64,000 nucleotides of DNA. Source: Saccharomycopsis fibuligera x Saccharomycopsis cf. fibuligera (taxonomy: Eukaryota; Ascomycota; Saccharomycetes; Ascoideales; Saccharomycopsidaceae). The stretch spans positions 1,178,001 to 1,242,000 of the forward strand of contig CP012814.1 in the NCBI GenBank assembly GCA_001936135.1, written 5' to 3'. Below the pieces are notes generated by a model that ran no database searches, was not told where the DNA came from, and worked only from the letters and a program-made list of their open reading frames with translations. The position numbers and the translations under genes were made by a program. Positions 28,553 to 39,091 of this stretch are shown here, piece by piece (positions within the stretch are counted from its first letter, which is position 1; the number at the start of each line of letters is the position of its first letter).

Positions 28553-28942
28553 GCACCCATCTAAACGAAGGTTCCGCTCCAGCCTTCAATCTTAGCGCAC
28601 AAACAGCCAATGGTACCAACATCAACATCTCAGCAAACAGACCAGTCAATGTCAAGATCCTCCACCACAGCAATGCACTGTCCTTTTCCCAAAATCCTTC
28701 CCACTCTTCCATCATAGCTAATGAGCTCCACAATAATTCTAATAATGATAATCATGGCCGTATTGTTGAACTTCCAGCATCCGATTTGGTAGCCTCCCAG
28801 CTTCCCCATGTAATTGACTCGTACCGTCGCAATGACTTCATTGGCGTTTTCGCCCCCATGGTCACGAATTATCTCAGCAATAAGCTAAGAGCTGCGCTAG
28901 ATCCTAATTTTGATGAGGAAGATCATATTTTGCAGCAACAGC

Positions 28943-28985
<43 letters not shown>

Positions 28986-31900
28986 GCGGATGGGAACTCT
29001 AGGCAAGATTGTTGCCGTGAATTATGACTCTGTCAAGGGCGACAAGCTTAGATCCATCCGATTGCAGACATTTGGTCCCATAACTTTAGATCGTTTCGAT
29101 GGCGAGTACGCTCAAGTCATCCCAGGTTCTTTCCATAACCAAAAACCCCCTACATATCCAGAACATTCTCGTGACCCTCAAGTAGTGCCCATTCACGACC
29201 CCGCACAAATCCAGCTTCTCCAACAACAAGAGCAGCAACAGAAGCTTATACAGCAGCAGCAACTCCTTTTGCAGCAACAGCAGGCAAAAATGGCTGCTAT
29301 TCAAGCACAAAGTCAGCAGCCAAATAGCAATGCTCTTGTGCCATATCAACAGCAACAGCAACAGCAGCAGCAGCAGCAGCAGCAAGAGGATATGTTTGAC
29401 AGCGAAGACGAAGAAGATCTGGATGGAGATGAAAGCTATTATAGTGACGATGATGCAACAAAGCTGTATCTTTTCTCATCAAAAGCTTTGGAGAGTGGGC
29501 AAGCTTTTGAGATGCTAGAGTACCAAGCAGAGCAAAGTACAAAGAAGGCCCCGCAGGACGTCTTGAGTAGGAACTTGTTGCTTCATGGTAAGGCCCTTCA
29601 AGCAGAAGAAGAAGAAAAGCAAAAACAAATTCAAGAGCAGAAGTTACAACAACAGCAGTATTATCAACAGCAGCAGCAATTGGGCGGTGTACCGAGAAGG
29701 AAAAGATTGACCGCCCGTGAAATAAAGAAACAAGAAGAAAAGAGATTAGTCCGGCAGTTCAAAGACTTGGATCTTAATAGCTTCAAGGATGAATTGTATC
29801 GTGACATGGGTGAAGTCGCATTAACAAGCACCACTAACGATCCAAAACAAAAGCAAAAACTATTGGAGAACGAAATTACCAGCGAGAAACAAAAGAAAAC
29901 TTTGGAATTTGGCCCTTCAAGAAAATATCTACAGTACAGCAATAGCAGCGCTCAAACCACTTTTAATGCAAAGCAAAGAAACTTACCACAATTACCGTAT
30001 AAAACTCCTAGTGCAATTACTGGACCAACACCTGCTTTGATGCTTCCTCCACCTCCCCCAATGATGATGATTCCAAGGGCTCCAAATAGGCTTCAATTGC
30101 AAGGTTCAAATGGCCCATATACTCCCAGACACAACAAAACATTAATGCAGCGATTGCCGCAATACAACAGTAGCCTTTCTAGAAAAAAATCAGTATCTAT
30201 TCCCAATTTATTGAGCCTAATTATTCCAATCTCGGAGCCAGTCTTCCCAACCACCACAATCACAAATTTACGTATCATCAACCCCGCTCAAAAGCAAGCA
30301 ATTATTCAAATGGCCAACAACGACCAGCTAGTTGGCCTTTTCTATATCAAGGACCCTCTTTTCAAATCATACGAGATTGTCACTGCTGTTTCCGATATAC
30401 ACGAATACGGGGTACTAGGCAAAGTCAGCAGCTATACTAGTTTTACTGATGAAGAAACTGGCTTAAAGCCATTAATTGTCAGCTTAACTACATTGAGCTC
30501 CATCAAGCTTGAAAAATTGATTCCGCCCCAGCGAAGCCTCAGCGAGCTGCTTTCTCGGGAAGACAAGTATTTTTCCAATAATACTTTTGAAACTACTCCG
30601 TCACCAGGGAAAAAGGAAGGAGAACAAGGGAGCAGCAACAGCATTAGTAAAGGTAATAAAGATTTGCTAGATTTAGGAGATTTGGAAGGCACCAATTTAC
30701 AGCAGTTGGTATGCTTGGGAAATGTGAGCGTCTACAACAGCAAGTACAGCAAAGATTCGTTACCGGAAATTAAGAATTTACTAGCCAAAATATTGAAGAA
30801 ATTATCTAAGCTCTATCACAAAAGTGCCGAGTCTGACCTGAATCCAAAATTGGAAACTAGTATATCGATACCTGGGTTCCAAGAGCGATACTTGGAAATT
30901 TTGGAACGTAATATTAAAAACATGGAAGGATTGCATCAAGAACAGCAACGACGGGGCTCTAGAAAAACTGCAAAACCCAGTCAGTTCAATTTTTACAATA
31001 TTGAGAATGACAATATTGAAATGATGAATGTTAAGCTTAACGTGGTGGCGGAGATTTTGAAGAATTATTTCTTACTCAAATATGCTCCACAAGCAGGCTC
31101 ATCGTCGTCGGCACCATCTTCGGTCAATTTAGAAAACAAAATCAATTTACAATATTATTTGGGAATTTTCCAAAACATTTTGGAAAAACTGAGACTCAAT
31201 GCAAAAGCTCAAGATATCTATAATCTTTTAGAGATGGTGATTTTCAACTATCGAAACCCATTGCCAACTATTAGTTCAGGAGGGGCGTCTAATCACAGTC
31301 AAACGAAAACAGGCTCTTATAGGCGATCGGGTATCTTGAAACATCTACAAAATGATTATAGTAATAGTGACCAGTCCCCTCATCATCAACTTGAAGTGGA
31401 AACTGCTACGGAAAGTAGTTCAGTGCCTGCGTCCCCGGAATCTGATTCTGGTTCATATTATGGCAGATTCAGCTCACGAGTAGCTAGCCAAATTGAAACT
31501 CCAATCATAGATACCCCAACAACAGTGCGAAGCTCAATTGATGATATTGAGGAAGAAGTTGTGTATTTAAGGTCGCTGAACAGCAGTCCCGCCACTACTA
31601 TGCAGTATAATAGCTATGCTAATACGAACAATCATGGTACAGTTGATAATATTGATGATAATAGCAGCACTAGTCTTAATACTAGTGTATTGCCACTGCT
31701 GCTAAGTAGACCGGCAATGAAAGCATCTGGCCGAGCATCAGGCGATATTCTAAGAAAACTCAACAATGGCCAATTTCATCAAAATCAACAACAACAACAA
31801 CAACAACAACAACAGCAAGGTGATGATGACCATCATCATACAGCTAATAACGGTGGCCAATTTTACCTGCAACTAAGCTATAATGGTGGCGGCAAGACTC

Positions 31901-32397
31901 CCAAGTTGTCTCCTGACAGCACTAGTGGAACCAACGAGACTTTGCTCTCATCTTTTTCATTACATGATGACGATGATGATATTGAGAATCGCAATAGTAA
32001 TTATAACAATAACAATAACGATAACGATAACGATAACGATAATGAAAATACCTTAAATCCAATCGCTGATCTCGACAACCTTGAACATGCCAATAATCAT
32101 ACTACATTTACTGATAATGGTAACGACGATGATGGTCAAAGTGTAGGTCCAGAGACTGCCACTGTGAGCACAAACGCTCATATTACAATGTCATCGCCGC
32201 TACTACAGCAAGGTCAAAAGAAGCACAAACGAAGTCACCTTGAGCTGCAGTTGGGGTTGTCTCCAGTATCACCGCCGAGGATAACTGACTCTTCCAAGAC
32301 ACCCCACTTTTCTAATCCCATCCTAAGTAGCGGTGGCAGACAGAACAATCCTAATGTTCACGGCAGTGGCCAAGCACATCAAAATCAACAGGAGTAG
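28549..32397 (+). CDS. Large Q/N-rich protein with a Lon N-terminal-like domain but no ATPase or protease
   Basis: 1282 residues. Residues 1-550 are disordered and Gln-rich, with runs of 18 Q (28933-28986) and 13 Q (29347-29385). About residues 555-657 read like the substrate-binding N domain of Lon/Pim1. The pattern is IPISEPVFP, then IINPAQKQAI, then QLVGLFYIKD, then DIHEYGVLGKV, then a closing IKLEKLI; Pim1 shows the same spacing (P.FP, AI, QP.VG.F.LKD, GV.A.I). A helical region follows (about 720-910), possibly the Lon N-helical part. The rest (910-1282) is Ser/Asn/Asp-rich. No Walker A, Walker B or Ser-Lys dyad is present. I do not recognise an orthologue or role; a PUA-like/Lon-N fold is inferred. 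The frame is intact and begins at the first in-frame ATG. Confidence 0.6.
28933..28986 (+). repeat. CAA/CAG repeat, 18 Gln
   Basis: In-frame glutamine codon run in the Q-rich Lon-N-like protein. Confidence 0.9.
29347..29385 (+). repeat. CAG/CAA repeat, 13 Gln
   Basis: Second in-frame glutamine run in the same gene. A further run of 11 Gln lies at 31786-31818. Confidence 0.9.
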
Positions 32398-32436
32398 CCA
32401 ATTTGCATGATTTCTTTTGTTTCTCCTGTATTATTA

Positions 32437-32460
32437 TTTTTTTTTTTTTTTTTTTTTTTT
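32437..32460. repeat. T24 homopolymer
   Basis: Uninterrupted T run 40 bases beyond the stop codon of the Q-rich gene; likely part of its 3' flank. Confidence 0.8.
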
Positions 32461-33141
32461 GTTGTTTTTCTGTTTAGGATCTTGCACTAGAAAACCGTTT
32501 GTCTAGTTGTCTTGTGATTTTTTTTTTATTCAGTCGTACTATCTGCCAAATTCAGTTTGCTGATCATAGACAGTAACTTCAGAAGACAGTTTGTTCTGTA
32601 GTTATCATATTCAATATAACCAAGTGAATTTGCCAGCTTTATTAGACACATTGCGCAAATAAAGTTCCTAACTGAGCCAAAGAGCTTTCCATTTACAGAA
32701 ACTCCTCGCAGTTATTCCCAAACAGTATCGTGCTGTCGGAGTTTTTTGATTGTATTGCATACAACAATTGTGACATTTACAATTGCAGCAACACAAGTCA
32801 ACAGACGTCAAGTGAACCGCGATACTGTCAGTGGCTTTCACTGTTGATGTTTCTATCTTCGAAGAGGTTTTATGAAAGAGAGCACATCTCTATAAAGTAC
32901 ACCCTTGGTGTGTTTACTGCTAGGCTTATGAGCGAGGAGCCTACCTACAGGGCCGAACTACCTTAGTGTCACTGCTAGTGTCACTGTTACTGTTCATTGG
33001 TGTAAATGTCTATATGCTATTAGCAGCATTAGCATTAAGATTCAACTGTGGAAACTCATAGAAAGCCATACCCCACCACCCTTGCTCATCCTACCAGGGG
33101 GTCTGACGTTATTCCACTATTGCGTTATTTACTCTCACTCG

Positions 33142-33152
33142 CGGTGGATCCG
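33142..33152. promoter_or_regulatory. CGG-N5-CCG palindrome
   Basis: Inverted CGG/CCG triplets, part of a 13-base near-palindrome GCGG...CCGC, 445 bases upstream of the Rossmann-protein ATG. This is the geometry of a binuclear Zn(II)2Cys6 regulator site; the regulator is not known. Confidence 0.4.
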
Positions 33153-33174
33153 CATTGGCTCGTAGTGCACGCCA

Positions 33175-33181
33175 TTAGTAA
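33175..33181. promoter_or_regulatory. Yap1/Cap1-type response element (TTAGTAA)
   Basis: Reverse of TTACTAA, the AP-1-like element bound by Yap1 in S. cerevisiae and Cap1 in Candida. Located 416 bases upstream of an oxidoreductase-like gene, where oxidative-stress control is plausible. Confidence 0.4.
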
Positions 33182-33431
33182 TCAGTAATCGAAAGGAACG
33201 TTGGTACCACTACAGTCCAGTATAGAAAACACACTACCGTTACACACATAAACGCACTCAAACTTGTGCTAAATTAGAATTTGAATTAAAATTTGCCCAA
33301 TTGCTTGCACTGGGAGCAATTGTTTGTTTCCACACAGAAGATACCAACTGCACGGGTGCATGCGATGTTGCTCTGCTGCTCCACATGTCCCATTTTCACC
33401 AGCCGACATCGACAATAACGCAGCTCCCAAG

Positions 33432-33439
33432 TATATAAG
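33432..33439 (+). promoter_or_regulatory. TATA box (TATATAAG)
   Basis: Canonical TATATAAG about 160 bases upstream of the ATG at 33597. Typical of inducible yeast genes. Confidence 0.5.
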
Positions 33440-33596
33440 TAGCGCCATTTCCCGTGGCATTCATCCCTGCTGTTATTTTCTCTAGTATACTCAATTGCAA
33501 TTGATACCTACATTGAACAGTCAAACCGGTTTATATCAATTCGTTCTTTGCTATTTTATTCTGTTCTAACTTCCCTCTGCGCGCATAACCTGAATT

Positions 33597-34661
33597 ATGT
33601 CTGGTCTAAACCTCTTTATCACTGGTGCTACTGGCTACATTGGTGGCACTGTACTTTACAAAATCTTACACGACTCCAACTTGAAAGACATTCAGATCAC
33701 TGCCATTGTCAGAACTCCTGGAAAATCTGAATTGTTGAAAAAGAGCGTCAAAGAAGACACTGGTCGCGATATCAAGACCGTTATTGGTAACCTTAACGAC
33801 ATCTCTAAATTGAAAGAGCAGTACGAAGCCGCTGATATTGTTGTCACTACTGCCGATGTTGACCACGTTGAAAGTGCTGCAGCTCTTGCTGAAGTGGCTA
33901 AGCAAAAGAAGAAGCCATTCTATATTCTTCACACCTCTGGTACTTCTGTTCTTGGTGATAAGCTTGCCAAAGACAAGAAACCAGTTACTGAACCACTTTC
34001 TGACATTAAGGACAATGACAAGATTACCTCATTGCCAGATGAACAGCCTCACAGACCAGTGGACAAGCAAATCTTGAGCATTCAAGAAGCTAACCCAGAA
34101 TACGTTAAGACCATTATCATTGCTCCGCCAGCCATCTTTGGTATTGGTGACGGCTATGACCACCGTTTATCTGCGCAAATTCCATTGTTGATTAAGTTTT
34201 CTATTGGACATGGCCAAGCTTTCTCTGTTTATGATGGTAACTACATCTGGAATCATGTTCACGTCAGAGATTTAGCCAATCTTTACACTTTGCTTCTTGA
34301 AAAGTTACTCGCTGGCGACAAAGATGTCAAGACCGGTAAAGAAGGTTACTATTTTGCCGAAGTTGGTTCTCATATTTGGAAAGACGTTAGTGCTCAAGTT
34401 GCTTCTACTCTTTTCACTAGAGAAATCTCAAAAAAGAAAGGTGTTGCCGAATTGGATCCAGATGTAGTTGCTGAACTTGCTGGATTCCCATTTGCTCCTT
34501 ACCTCTGGGGTACCAACTCCTACTCTAAGGCCGAATTAGCTCCTAAGTTGGGCTGGAAACCAAAGTATGATGACAAGGCATTCTGGCAGGACATTGAAGA
34601 TGAAGCTGACTACATCATCAACCCGGACACTTTGAAGAATGCTCCTCGTAGCCAAAGCTAA
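33597..34661 (+). CDS. NAD(P)-binding Rossmann-fold protein, atypical SDR/NmrA-like
   Basis: 354 residues, no targeting signal. Begins directly with a nucleotide-binding turn FITGATGYIGG (residues 7-17), the TGxxGxxG form of extended and atypical short-chain dehydrogenases. The rest follows an epimerase-like layout: IVVTTADVDH for strand 4, TSGTSVLGD near residue 118, and APPAIFGIGDGY (about residue 178) where nucleotide-sugar epimerases contact substrate. The expected catalytic YxxxK is not seen; the equivalent helix reads HRPVDKQIL, without the Tyr. This suggests a non-classical enzyme or redox sensor. Codon use is strongly biased towards preferred codons and the promoter has a TATA box, so high inducible expression is likely. 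The exact substrate is unknown. Confidence 0.75.
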   Translation: MSGLNLFITGATGYIGGTVLYKILHDSNLKDIQITAIVRTPGKSELLKKSVKEDTGRDIKTVIGNLNDISKLKEQYEAADIVVTTADVDHVESAAALAEVAKQKKKPFYILHTSGTSVLGDKLAKDKKPVTEPLSDIKDNDKITSLPDEQPHRPVDKQILSIQEANPEYVKTIIIAPPAIFGIGDGYDHRLSAQIPLLIKFSIGHGQAFSVYDGNYIWNHVHVRDLANLYTLLLEKLLAGDKDVKTGKEGYYFAEVGSHIWKDVSAQVASTLFTREISKKKGVAELDPDVVAELAGFPFAPYLWGTNSYSKAELAPKLGWKPKYDDKAFWQDIEDEADYIINPDTLKNAPRSQS

Positions 34662-35122
34662 GTTCATCGTTAGTTAAGTTTTGGGCTCTATCTATTTATG
34701 AATAAATGATTGATTTTGTTATGAGTTTTCGTATTTCTGATTTTGAATGTATCATTATTGGACTCACTTTGTGTTAGGAATCGGGTATGTATACATAAAG
34801 AAAGAGCATTGAAGCTTATTCTGGTCGAAATGTTGAGACAATAGTCAGTAATTTGACTGACATGTTGGGAACCTAGGTTATACACATTCCCGGGACGGGT
34901 AAAGTTTAGTATACGTAAGTACTTATGTAAGCGGAGATGATTTCTACTTTTTTTTTTTTCTTCTCTTCATGCATAAAAATAAAGAAGAGTGAATAGTTGC
35001 CATCATGAACAAGACAAATAAAAAACAAAGACAACGAAAGGTAAATTAACGCCAGCTTCGTGGCACAACCAGCTCAAGAACTCTTCATCAACCACAAATG
35101 AACAGAAACACAAACTTTTACA
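34662..35122. promoter_or_regulatory. Intergenic region with RSE1 promoter
   Basis: 461 bases. A Reb1-type CGGGTAA lies at 34896-34902, preceded by CCCGGGA, 221 bases upstream of the RSE1 ATG. A T-rich stretch follows near 34950. No gene. Confidence 0.55.
34896..34902 (+). promoter_or_regulatory. Reb1-type site (CGGGTAA)
   Basis: Exact core, 221 bases upstream of the RSE1 start codon. Confidence 0.5.
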
Positions 35123-38100
35123 ATGTCATTTGAGTCACTATATTTATACAATGTCACGTTGCAGCCGCCGTCATCTGCCCTCAATGCAGTAGTAGGCCAG
35201 TTCCAAGGCAAAAAATCACAAGAAATTGTTATTGCTAAACACTCATCCATTGAGCTTTGGAAAGCTAGCAGCAGTACAGGAAAAATGACTAAGCTTTTTT
35301 CCCAAGAAACTTTCGGATCCATAAGAGCAATATCTGCATTCAGACTAGCAGGTCTGACCACTGATTATTTGGCAATGACCTCAGATTCTGGGAAATTCAC
35401 AATTTTACAATTGAACACAGAACGCAAAAAGTTTCAAGTAGTGTTTAATGAACCGTTTGCAAAAACCGGGATGAGAAGACTTCTGCCGGGCCAGTATCTT
35501 TCCTTTGATGCAATGGGAAGATCGGTGATGTTGTCCGCCATTGAAAAAAATAAAATTGTGTATGTTTTAAATCGTGATTCTGATAATAATTTGACAATCT
35601 CTTCCCCATTGGAAGCCAATAGAAATAGAGTATTGACATTTGCTTCGTGTGGGCTAGATGTAGGTTATGAAAACCCATTATTTGCGTCAATAGAAATCGA
35701 TTATGGTGAATACGAACTTGAAAAAATTGAACCAGATACCATACCAAAGAAGACTTTAACTTTTTACGAGCTAGATTTGGGGTTGAACCATGTGGTGAAA
35801 AAGTCTTCAGAAAGCATTTCAGAAACCGCAAATTTTTTGCTTAGTATTCCAGGTGGCAATGAAGGTCCATCGGGAGTGTTAGTGGGTTCTGAAGATTTCA
35901 TCCAATACAAAGCAGAGGGCCAAAAGACGCATATTCTTCCAATTCCCAAGAGGGTGGATCAAGTTAAACATAACTACAAAAAAAACTACATCATCACTGG
36001 TGTTGTGCATAAAATGAAGGGATCATTCTTTATACTTTTGCAAAGTAGTTTTGGTGATATTTTCAAAGTAACAGTTAATTACACCGAGGATATGATTGTC
36101 AAATCAATGAACATCAAGTATTTTGATACTATTCCAATTTGTCATAATTTGATTATTTTGAAATCTGGTTTTTTGTTTGCTAACACTCAAAGTGGCAACA
36201 AGTTTTTCTACCAGTTTGTCAAACTCGGTGACGAAGATGAAGAGCAAGTTTACAACTCCAAAGATTATTTCAATACCACTGAAGAAATTGATGATGTGTT
36301 GTTTCGTCCCAAAGAATTGGATAATTTGCAACTTGTTGATATGATTGAAAGCTTGAATCCAATAATTGATTCTCAATTGGTTGACTATAGTAATGGCAGC
36401 AGCAGTAGCAGCAGCGGCAGTGGCAGTGACGAAATTGTTGCTGAGGCTAATGAAGAAAGAAGAGTGGCGGCAATTTGTGGCACTGGAGCCCAATCCTCAC
36501 TTCGACTTCTACAACACGGTTTGACCGTAAATGAAGTGGTTACTTCTGAACTACCCGCCATCGCTACGGGTGTATGGACCTCCAAACTTACATTGAATGA
36601 CAAGTATGACAAATATTTGGTGATATCGTTTCCCGATAGCACGTTAGTGCTTTCTATTGGCGAGTCAGTGGAGGAAGTTACAGATTCGCAATTTGAAACA
36701 GAAAGGGCCACTGTTGGCGTACAGCAAATGGGATTAAACTCATTAATGCAAGTGCATACTGATGGGGTGATTCATTTAAGCATTGATGATGAGGGAAATA
36801 CAACTAAAGTCAACGAATGGTTTCCCCCAGCAGGGATAAAAATCACAACCATGACAAGCACTAATTATCAACTTGCTCTTGGGCTATCAAATCGTGAGTT
36901 GGTTTATTTTGAGCTTGATGATGAAGAAAAATTGATTGAGTATCAGGAGCGTAAAGAAATGCCGGGTCAAATTTTGTCATTGTCTCTTGGTGACATTCCC
37001 GAGGGGAAGCTAAGAAGCAATTTCTTAGCCATTAGTTGCAATAATCAAACGTTGCGAATTGTTTCTGTGGATCCAAACAGTACTCTTGAATTAGTCACGG
37101 TACAATCGCTCAGCAGCAACGCCACATCAGTGTTAATGCTCTTGATGCCAGAACTGTCATCATCGTCATCGTCATTCTCTATGGCTAACGAATTAAGAGC
37201 CAATCTTCAACTTTATTTGCACATTGGGTTGGAAAATGGTATTTATGTGAAGACTCTGATCAACAGCACCACTGGCCAAATAACTGACAAAATTGTTCAA
37301 TATTTGGGCCCATATCCTATTGAATTGTCTAAAATTATAGCCGGTAGTGGTGATCAAGCTGCTGCTGTTGCTGCTGCCTCCGCTAGTGGTACTAGTAGCA
37401 GTAGTCACGATATTTCATCTGCTGCTCTTGTGTGCGCCGGCACACGTACCCATGTTGGATTTGTATCCAGCAACAATGGCGGCTTTAAAGTACTACCACT
37501 AGCCTACGAATCAAGATTTAACCATGGTACAAGTTTCAATTCTGAAGATTGTCCTAATGGACTTGTAGGGGTACACGAGAACAATTTGATGATTTTGACT
37601 TTGGAAGATGTGTCAAATGAATTCAAAGTGGATACAATTCCTTTGAAATATACGCCGAAACGGTTAGCTATTTTTAAGAATGAGGATAAATTTGTTTACT
37701 ATGTTGCACAAAGTGACCAGAACACAGTACCTCTTTCAGCTGGTATTAAGGAAGAAACTGAATCTAAGCAAGATGAAGAAAATGAAGAGCCGCAGAGAGA
37801 TCAAATTGGATACGTTAGAGAAACTGGGTCGTGGGCTTCATGCGTACAATGCATTGATGCTCATAGTGGTGAATTATTGCAAGAGTTGCCGTTTGGCTCC
37901 AATGAGAATTTGTTCAATATTTCCACAGTTTATTTCAAGACTCGAAATGCAACATTTGTTGTTGTTTCCAGTGGTGAGAATTTTACCTTTGGTAAGCCAC
38001 CTTCATTGCGTCAACAGCAAGCTGACAAGCCCAAGTTTTATTTGACGTGCTATGAAGTAAATACCAACACTAACACTACCATTGATGAAGATGATGAAAA

Positions 38101-39091
38101 TGAGAATGGCCAACATCTTCAACTATCCTTTGTGCATCGCACCGAAGTGGAAAAACCGGTGGCCTCGATGTGCCCCTTTGCTGGCAGATTACTAGTTGGG
38201 CTAGGTAACACCCTCAGACTTTACGACATTGGACAAAAGCAGCTACTACGTAAAGCAGAACACACGTTTGCACAACTTCACAACATAGTCAAAATTTCCT
38301 CCCAGGGGTGGCGTTGTTTCATTGGAGATATTCGTGAATCAGTGACGTTTGCCGTTTATAGGGCTCGCGAGAATATATTCATTCCATTTGCTGATGATGT
38401 TGTCGCTAGGCATGTCACTTCATTCACGACGCTAGACTACGATACTGTGGTCGGGGGCGACAAGTTTGGTAACTTGTGGGTAGTTAGATGTCCCGAAGAA
38501 GCGTCCCAAGTTGCTGATGAAGGCACAGAAGGTGCCGATGAGGCCAATGACAAAGCCAATGGTCTGTTCTTTATTTTGAAATCTCAACAGGACTCATTCT
38601 TGGGCGGCTCTGCATACCGGTTGAATCTACTATGTCATTACTATGTCGACGATATAGTAACTTCATTGCATAAGAGACAAGATAACTCTGGATTGAATGA
38701 ACTGGTGATATACACTGGCTTGCAGGGGACAATTGGAATCTTGAGTCCATTAGTCAGTAAGAATCAAGTTAATTTTTTTCAACTTTTGGAAAAAGAGATG
38801 CTGCTTATTGGCGGCGCCGCCACCGCCCCTGTCGATACTACTGTTGATATCAGTGGCCGCGGAAGCAGCAATGGCAAAAAAGGTGATGATGAAATGCTGC
38901 TTGTTGGAAGAGACCATTTGATGTATAGAAGCTATTATGCCCCGCAAAAAGCAGTAATTGATGGAGATTTATGTGAGAAGTTTTTAACGTTGAATGAATC
39001 GAGAAAAAATAAGATTGCCTTGAAGTTGGGTAAATCAGTAAAAGATATAGAGAAGCGGATTTTAGATATTCGGTTAAGAATCACTATTTAG
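35123..39091 (+). CDS. RSE1: U2 snRNP SF3b subunit Rse1 (SF3B3/SF3b130)
   Basis: 1322 residues (S. cerevisiae 1361). Triple beta-propeller scaffold of the SF3b complex that stabilises U2 at the branch point. The N-terminus carries hallmark stretches of this family: AVVGQFQGKKSQEIVIA (about 22-38), FRLAG.TTDYLAMTSDSGKF (about 73-92, dot is a CTG codon), GMRRL.PGQYLS and IEKNKIVYVLNRD. The C-terminal CPSF_A region has VVGGDKFGNLWVVR (about 1112) and a final helical segment. Poly-Ser and poly-Ala insertions interrupt the propellers (around 430 and 745). Four CTG codons here are informative for the genetic code: small or polar residues fit the positions better than Leu. A Reb1-type site lies upstream. 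LRR gene downstream is convergent. Confidence 0.92.
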   Translation: MSFESLYLYNVTLQPPSSALNAVVGQFQGKKSQEIVIAKHSSIELWKASSSTGKMTKLFSQETFGSIRAISAFRLAGLTTDYLAMTSDSGKFTILQLNTERKKFQVVFNEPFAKTGMRRLLPGQYLSFDAMGRSVMLSAIEKNKIVYVLNRDSDNNLTISSPLEANRNRVLTFASCGLDVGYENPLFASIEIDYGEYELEKIEPDTIPKKTLTFYELDLGLNHVVKKSSESISETANFLLSIPGGNEGPSGVLVGSEDFIQYKAEGQKTHILPIPKRVDQVKHNYKKNYIITGVVHKMKGSFFILLQSSFGDIFKVTVNYTEDMIVKSMNIKYFDTIPICHNLIILKSGFLFANTQSGNKFFYQFVKLGDEDEEQVYNSKDYFNTTEEIDDVLFRPKELDNLQLVDMIESLNPIIDSQLVDYSNGSSSSSSGSGSDEIVAEANEERRVAAICGTGAQSSLRLLQHGLTVNEVVTSELPAIATGVWTSKLTLNDKYDKYLVISFPDSTLVLSIGESVEEVTDSQFETERATVGVQQMGLNSLMQVHTDGVIHLSIDDEGNTTKVNEWFPPAGIKITTMTSTNYQLALGLSNRELVYFELDDEEKLIEYQERKEMPGQILSLSLGDIPEGKLRSNFLAISCNNQTLRIVSVDPNSTLELVTVQSLSSNATSVLMLLMPELSSSSSSFSMANELRANLQLYLHIGLENGIYVKTLINSTTGQITDKIVQYLGPYPIELSKIIAGSGDQAAAVAAASASGTSSSSHDISSAALVCAGTRTHVGFVSSNNGGFKVLPLAYESRFNHGTSFNSEDCPNGLVGVHENNLMILTLEDVSNEFKVDTIPLKYTPKRLAIFKNEDKFVYYVAQSDQNTVPLSAGIKEETESKQDEENEEPQRDQIGYVRETGSWASCVQCIDAHSGELLQELPFGSNENLFNISTVYFKTRNATFVVVSSGENFTFGKPPSLRQQQADKPKFYLTCYEVNTNTNTTIDEDDENENGQHLQLSFVHRTEVEKPVASMCPFAGRLLVGLGNTLRLYDIGQKQLLRKAEHTFAQLHNIVKISSQGWRCFIGDIRESVTFAVYRARENIFIPFADDVVARHVTSFTTLDYDTVVGGDKFGNLWVVRCPEEASQVADEGTEGADEANDKANGLFFILKSQQDSFLGGSAYRLNLLCHYYVDDIVTSLHKRQDNSGLNELVIYTGLQGTIGILSPLVSKNQVNFFQLLEKEMLLIGGAATAPVDTTVDISGRGSSNGKKGDDEMLLVGRDHLMYRSYYAPQKAVIDGDLCEKFLTLNESRKNKIALKLGKSVKDIEKRILDIRLRITI

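Larger units (their letters stand above)
32398..33596. promoter_or_regulatory. Intergenic region and promoter of the Rossmann-fold protein
   Basis: 1.2 kb. T24 tract at 32437-32460 just after the Q-rich gene. The right part is promoter-like: a CGG-N5-CCG palindrome (33142-33152), a TTAGTAA Yap-type site (33175-33181) and TATATAAG (33432-33439) about 160 bases before the ATG. No additional gene is supported. Confidence 0.5.
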
